Part shown: piece after piece, positions 6,376 through 8,319 of the stretch
Numbering within the stretch: position 1 is the stretch's first letter
Layout of the letters: every line of letters starts with the position of its first letter
Assembly: GCA_002363095.1 (NCBI GenBank)
Contig: DEWC01000098.1
Span: forward strand, 2,969-11,287
Length of the DNA: 8,319 nt
Reading direction: 5' to 3'
DNA from: Ruminococcaceae bacterium UBA3220
Lineage (GTDB): Bacteria > Bacillota > Clostridia > Oscillospirales > Acutalibacteraceae
Notes under the pieces: generated by a model
What the model was told of the DNA's origin: nothing
Database searches by the model: none
What the model saw: only the letters and a program-made list of their open reading frames with translations
Translations under genes and position numbers: made by a program

Positions 6376-7860
6376 TTATGCGTGGTAAAGTTTTTTGGTT
6401 TGATATTTCGGCTCGGTAGTCATGTTGACGCCGAGTTTTCTGAATGTTTGCTCGTCAACACGGGCAAGTATAACCGAAGAATGCGCTTCAAGCCCCTTTA
6501 AATTTATAACCTGTTTAAGCGCCTTGCTTGCCAAATCGCTCGTTGCGGCGCATATTGACAGCGCAATCAAAACTTCGTCTGTATGCAATCTCGGGTTATG
6601 ATTTCCGAGAATTTTTGTTTTCATTCTTTGAATAGGCTCGATAATCGCAGGGGAGAGCAGGTCGATATCATCCGGAATGCCGGCAAGTTCTTTAAGAGCG
6701 TTTAAAAGCATGGAGGAAGAGGCGCCTAAGAGAGAGGAGGTTTTGCCTGTTACTATTCTTCCGTCGGGCAATTGGATGGATGTTGCCGGTCCGTTTGTCG
6801 CGGCGGCTTTATCGTTGGCAGCCTTTATAACGGGACGATCGTCGGGAGAAATTTTCAACTGATTCATCAGAATTTCAATTTTAGAGACTTCGGACGATTC
6901 GCTTAACCCTTGACGGTGATTTGCGAGTGCGGTATAATACCGGCGGATTATCTCTTCGCATGCGGCTTTTTTACAAACTTCATCGTCGCATATTGCAAAT
7001 CCCGCCATATTAACCCCCATATCGGTAGGGCTTTTATACGGAGATTTTCCGAGAATACTTTCCATCATAGAATTGAGTACGGGGAATATTTCAATATCGC
7101 GATTGTAATTAACGGTTGTTTTTCCGTAGGCTTCAAGATGAAACGGGTCAATCATATTAACATCGTTAAGGTCGGCAGTTGCCGCTTCATAAGCGACATT
7201 AACCGGATGTTTAAGCGGTATGCTCCAAATCGGGAAGGTTTCAAATTTTGCATATCCCGCGGTTATTCCCCGTTTATGCTCGTGATAGAGCTGGGAAAGA
7301 CAAGTAGCCATTTTTCCGCTGCCGGGTCCGGGCGCGGTAACTACGACAAGCTTTCGTGAGGTTTCTATGTAGTCGTTTTTACCGAATCCTTCATCGCTTA
7401 CGATTAAAGAAATATTTGAAGGATATTCCGCAATGGGGTAGTGGCGATACGACTTAATGCCAAGGCTTTTTAAACGCTTTTCAAAGGCGACGGCAAGAGG
7501 TTGTCCGGTGAAGCGTGTTATAACAACGCTCCCAACATAAAGTCCTATTCCGCGAAACGCGTCTATCAACCGCAGTGTATCGAGGTCGTATGTTATACCG
7601 AGGTCACCGCGCCGTTTGTTCTTTTCTATTGCATCCGCATTTATCGCAATAACGATTTCTGCGTCATCTTTAAGTTCAAGCAACATCTTAACCTTGGCGT
7701 CGGGAGCAAAACCGGGAAGCACTCTTGAAGCGTGAAAATCGTCAAACAGTTTTCCGCCGAACTCCATATAAAGTTTATCGCCGAACATATCAATTCTGTC
7801 GCGAATGTTTTGCGACTGAAGATTGATATATTTTTGGTTATCGAAGCCTACTGATGTCAT
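6376..7860 (-). CDS. DUF1846 domain-containing protein (function unknown)
   Basis: This full-length 494-residue protein matches the DUF1846 family of anaerobic and lactic Firmicutes and some actinobacteria; structures exist from structural genomics, but to my knowledge no biochemical function is established. Conserved blocks include GFDNQKYINLQSQNIRDRI near the N-terminus, EFGGKLFDDFHASRVLPGF (33-51), KRRGDLGITYD (82-92), HYPIAEYPSN, the glycine-rich TAPGPGSGKMATCLSQ (175-190), YEAATADLNDVNMIDPFHLEAYG (224-246), and KSPTDMGVNMAG (276-287). The GPGSGK loop resembles a nucleotide-binding P-loop but does not meet the strict Walker A spacing, so nucleotide binding is only suggestive. It appears soluble and cytoplasmic. 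ATG 7860 is preceded by AGGGGG with a rather long 10-base spacing, and by a strong promoter (7896-7924). It is the first gene of a probable two-gene unit with the antiporter. Confidence 0.93.
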   Translation of the reverse strand: MTSVGFDNQKYINLQSQNIRDRIDMFGDKLYMEFGGKLFDDFHASRVLPGFAPDAKVKMLLELKDDAEIVIAINADAIEKNKRRGDLGITYDLDTLRLIDAFRGIGLYVGSVVITRFTGQPLAVAFEKRLKSLGIKSYRHYPIAEYPSNISLIVSDEGFGKNDYIETSRKLVVVTAPGPGSGKMATCLSQLYHEHKRGITAGYAKFETFPIWSIPLKHPVNVAYEAATADLNDVNMIDPFHLEAYGKTTVNYNRDIEIFPVLNSMMESILGKSPYKSPTDMGVNMAGFAICDDEVCKKAACEEIIRRYYTALANHRQGLSESSEVSKIEILMNQLKISPDDRPVIKAANDKAAATNGPATSIQLPDGRIVTGKTSSLLGASSSMLLNALKELAGIPDDIDLLSPAIIEPIQRMKTKILGNHNPRLHTDEVLIALSICAATSDLASKALKQVINLKGLEAHSSVILARVDEQTFRKLGVNMTTEPKYQTKKLYHA

Positions 7861-7895
7861 AAATTACAATCCCCCTAAACTGTCTCTAAATATTT

Positions 7896-7924
7896 ATTAT
7901 ATCAGTCAATCCCGTATTTTTCAA
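7896..7924 (-). promoter_or_regulatory. Extended -10 sigma-A promoter of the DUF1846-antiporter unit
   Basis: On the minus strand TTGAAA (7924-7919), a 17-base spacer, and TATAAT (7901-7896) preceded by TG one base away (TGATATAAT, extended -10). The transcript should start near 7889, giving a leader of about 29 bases before ATG 7860. Confidence 0.8.
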
Positions 7925-8003
7925 GTAAAATCGGCAAAAAAGCGTCTAAAAATTGCAAAACACATTTTTTATGAAAAATTTATAAATTTTTTTAACATTT
8001 TAC

Positions 8004-8032
8004 TTGACAAACTGTGTAATATGCGTTATAAT
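8004..8032 (+). promoter_or_regulatory. Perfect-consensus sigma-A promoter driving the right-hand leader/small RNA
   Basis: TTGACA (8004-8009), exactly 17 bases, then TATAAT (8027-8032): both boxes match the consensus completely. The region just upstream (about 7965-8003) is dominated by A and T runs, as in an UP element bound by the RNA polymerase alpha subunit. Predicted start near 8039. It is divergent from the DUF1846 promoter 80 bases away and should be strong unless repressed. Confidence 0.88.
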
Positions 8033-8049
8033 GTAGACAGAAAAAGAAA

Positions 8050-8099
8050 GGGGAGGAACAAAAATGATTGAAGTTCCACCGGAAAGCAACCTGAAATAA
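8050..8099 (+). CDS. Very short ORF (11 codons, MIEVPPESNLK) with strong ribosome-binding site; candidate leader peptide
   Basis: ATG 8064 to TAA 8097-8099 encodes 11 residues, preceded by GGGGAGGA (8050-8057), one of the strongest Shine-Dalgarno sites in the window, at a good distance and only about 25 bases from the predicted transcript start. The peptide has acidic residues and a Pro-Pro pair close to its start (E3, P5, P6, E7). Pro-Pro slows ribosomes, and acidic/proline-rich N-termini destabilise ribosomes at low magnesium in enteric leader peptides such as MgtL, so a translation-sensing leader is plausible but unproven. The frame continues open after the single TAA to the next stop at 8181-8183, which would add 27 codons if the stop were bypassed. 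The span given includes the ribosome-binding site. Confidence 0.45.
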
Positions 8100-8103
8100 A
8101 CCG

Positions 8104-8119
8104 AAAGAGGTGAGTCCGA
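8104..8119 (+). repeat. GGTGARTCC element, copy 1
   Basis: AAAGAGGTGAGTCCGA. The core GGTGAGTCCGA is at 8109-8119. It resembles a near-ideal ribosome-binding site, but AAA stands where copies 2 and 3 have ATG, so no start codon follows. Confidence 0.7.
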
Positions 8120-8155
8120 AAGTTACTTTTCTTTGACCTTGATTTTTCAAATTTT

Positions 8156-8183
8156 AAAGATGGTGAGTCCGATGTACAGTTAA
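8156..8183 (+). repeat. GGTGARTCC element, copy 2, with 3-codon ORF (MYS)
   Basis: AAAGATGGTGAGTCCGATG: nearly identical to copy 1 over 16 bases (one inserted T), core at 8162-8174. GGTGA is 5 bases before ATG 8172, which opens a three-codon ORF (TAC AGT, stop TAA 8181-8183). An overlapping in-frame ATG at 8160 would give MVSPMYS. Both are in the same frame as the 11-codon ORF. Confidence 0.65.
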
Positions 8184-8226
8184 TGATTTAAATTTAAGCC
8201 CAACGCGAAATTTATATAGATTTTTT

Positions 8227-8245
8227 GGTGAATCCAATGTTTTAA
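8227..8245 (+). repeat. GGTGARTCC element, copy 3, with 2-codon ORF (MF)
   Basis: GGTGAATCCAATG at 8227-8239, differing from copy 2 by two G-to-A changes. The start is again 5 bases after GGTGA; ATG 8237, TTT, then TAA 8243-8245 make a two-codon ORF. The flanks (T-run before, TTTTAAGC after) differ from copies 1 and 2, so conservation is confined to the core. Confidence 0.6.
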
Positions 8246-8255
8246 GCAAACTATC

Positions 8256-8280
8256 AGGGAACCGCGTAAAGCGGTTCCTT
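8256..8280 (+). other. GC-rich 10-bp hairpin near the window edge
   Basis: AGGGAACCGC (8256-8265) pairs with GCGGTTCCTT (8271-8280), with one G-T wobble and a GTAAA loop. On neither strand is the stem followed by a T-tract, so it is not a standard terminator unless the paired CCTT end counts. The arm GGAACCGCG recalls the end of the T-box core, but the GGGTGG part is absent. Confidence 0.6.
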
Positions 8281-8319
8281 CAGTATGTCGATAAACCTGT
8301 TGTTATGGTGTGGCGCCGT

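Larger units (their letters stand above)
8039..8319 (+). ncRNA. Putative structured leader or small RNA (class not recognised, runs to window edge)
   Basis: This stretch holds no conventional gene. Downstream of the perfect promoter the predicted transcript contains an 11-codon ORF, three GGTGARTCC elements, AT-rich linkers, and a 10-bp hairpin at 8256-8280. It could be the 5' leader of a gene beyond base 8319 or a free small RNA. GGAAC occurs at 8055-8059 and inside the terminal hairpin, and its complement GTTCC occurs at 8073-8077 and in the other hairpin arm, so alternative pairings are possible: the first GGAAC overlaps the ribosome-binding site of the small ORF. I compared it by eye with the M-box, T-box, ydaO, ykkC, TPP, cobalamin and THF classes and found no convincing match. 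Existence of a transcript is likely; its role is inference. Confidence 0.45.

Noticed and set aside
7861..8003. Operator or inverted repeat between the two divergent promoters
   Set aside because: I saw only A/T runs and no convincing palindrome beyond what AT-rich DNA gives by chance.
7823..8071. 82-codon plus-strand ORF across the promoter region
   Set aside because: It runs through two clear promoters and AT-rich intergenic DNA, its start overlaps the beginning of the DUF1846 gene on the other strand, and its product is low-complexity with no family resemblance.
8104..8245. M-box (magnesium), ydaO, ykkC or THF riboswitch suggested by GGTGAG/GGTGAATCC strings
   Set aside because: Only the short GGTGA-type string is shared; the surrounding conserved positions of those classes are not present, and the string is repeated three times here.
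8256..8280. T-box antiterminator/terminator (GGAACCGCG followed by a complementary arm)
   Set aside because: The GGGTGG half of the T-box core is missing, no Stem I with a specifier loop is visible, the hairpin lacks a T-tract, and a strong small ORF occupies the region where Stem I would be.
8285..8319. Start of a plus-strand gene at ATG 8285 (MSINLLLWCGA...), open to the window edge
   Set aside because: There is no ribosome-binding site (CCTTCAG precedes it) and only 11 codons are visible. It remains possible but cannot be supported.
8254..8319. C-terminal end of a minus-strand gene (reading ...NNRFIDILKEPLYAVP, stop at 8256-8254)
   Set aside because: The codons look plausible, but 21 residues with no recognisable motif are too few, and the same bases form a near-perfect hairpin that explains their composition.

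Overview
The window reads as a chromosomal segment of an anaerobic, endospore-forming Firmicute (class Clostridia, perhaps an Oscillospirales/Ruminococcaceae-like gut lineage; this placement is an inference). The indicators are a pyruvate:ferredoxin oxidoreductase tail, a SpoIID sporulation hydrolase, a WalJ/RlmH pair, a DUF1846 protein, AT-rich intergenic DNA, purine-rich Shine-Dalgarno sites and frequent TTG starts (3 of 7 complete genes). No transposase, integrase, CRISPR array, tRNA or rRNA was seen.

Layout, left to right. (1) 1-531 (+): the last 176 codons of pyruvate:ferredoxin oxidoreductase, closed by a strong hairpin terminator at 550-579. (2) 586-4128 (-): a four-gene unit transcribed leftward from a good sigma-A type promoter at 4169-4197. 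Its order is an unrecognised 8-TM membrane protein, murA, walJ, rlmH. A perfect 13-bp hairpin lies between murA and walJ, and walJ and rlmH overlap by 4 bp. (3) 4217-5167 (+): spoIID, divergent from that unit. A murA-spoIID linkage is known from Bacillus (murAA-spoIID, same strand); here the two are kept close but split by the membrane-protein gene and placed on opposite strands. (4) 5169-7860 (-): a CPA2-type cation/proton antiporter gene downstream of a DUF1846 gene, probably one operon driven by an extended -10 promoter at 7896-7924. Its end meets the spoIID end tail to tail with a 1-bp gap. (5) 7861-8319: a long stretch without a conventional gene. It carries the DUF1846 promoter (-), then a perfect-consensus promoter (+), an 11-codon ORF with a very strong ribosome-binding site, three copies of a GGTGARTCC element (two placed as ribosome-binding sites before 3- and 2-codon ORFs), and a GC-rich hairpin near the window edge.

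How the genes fit together. The leftward unit is envelope and housekeeping: MurA makes the first committed peptidoglycan precursor, WalJ belongs to a family tied to cell-wall/division coordination, and RlmH modifies 23S rRNA. SpoIID remodels septal peptidoglycan during engulfment. The DUF1846-antiporter pair has no clear pathway link beyond co-transcription. The least explained part is the right-hand leader or small-RNA region, which looks like a cis-regulatory leader for a gene beyond the window or a small RNA. I could not match it to any riboswitch class I know.
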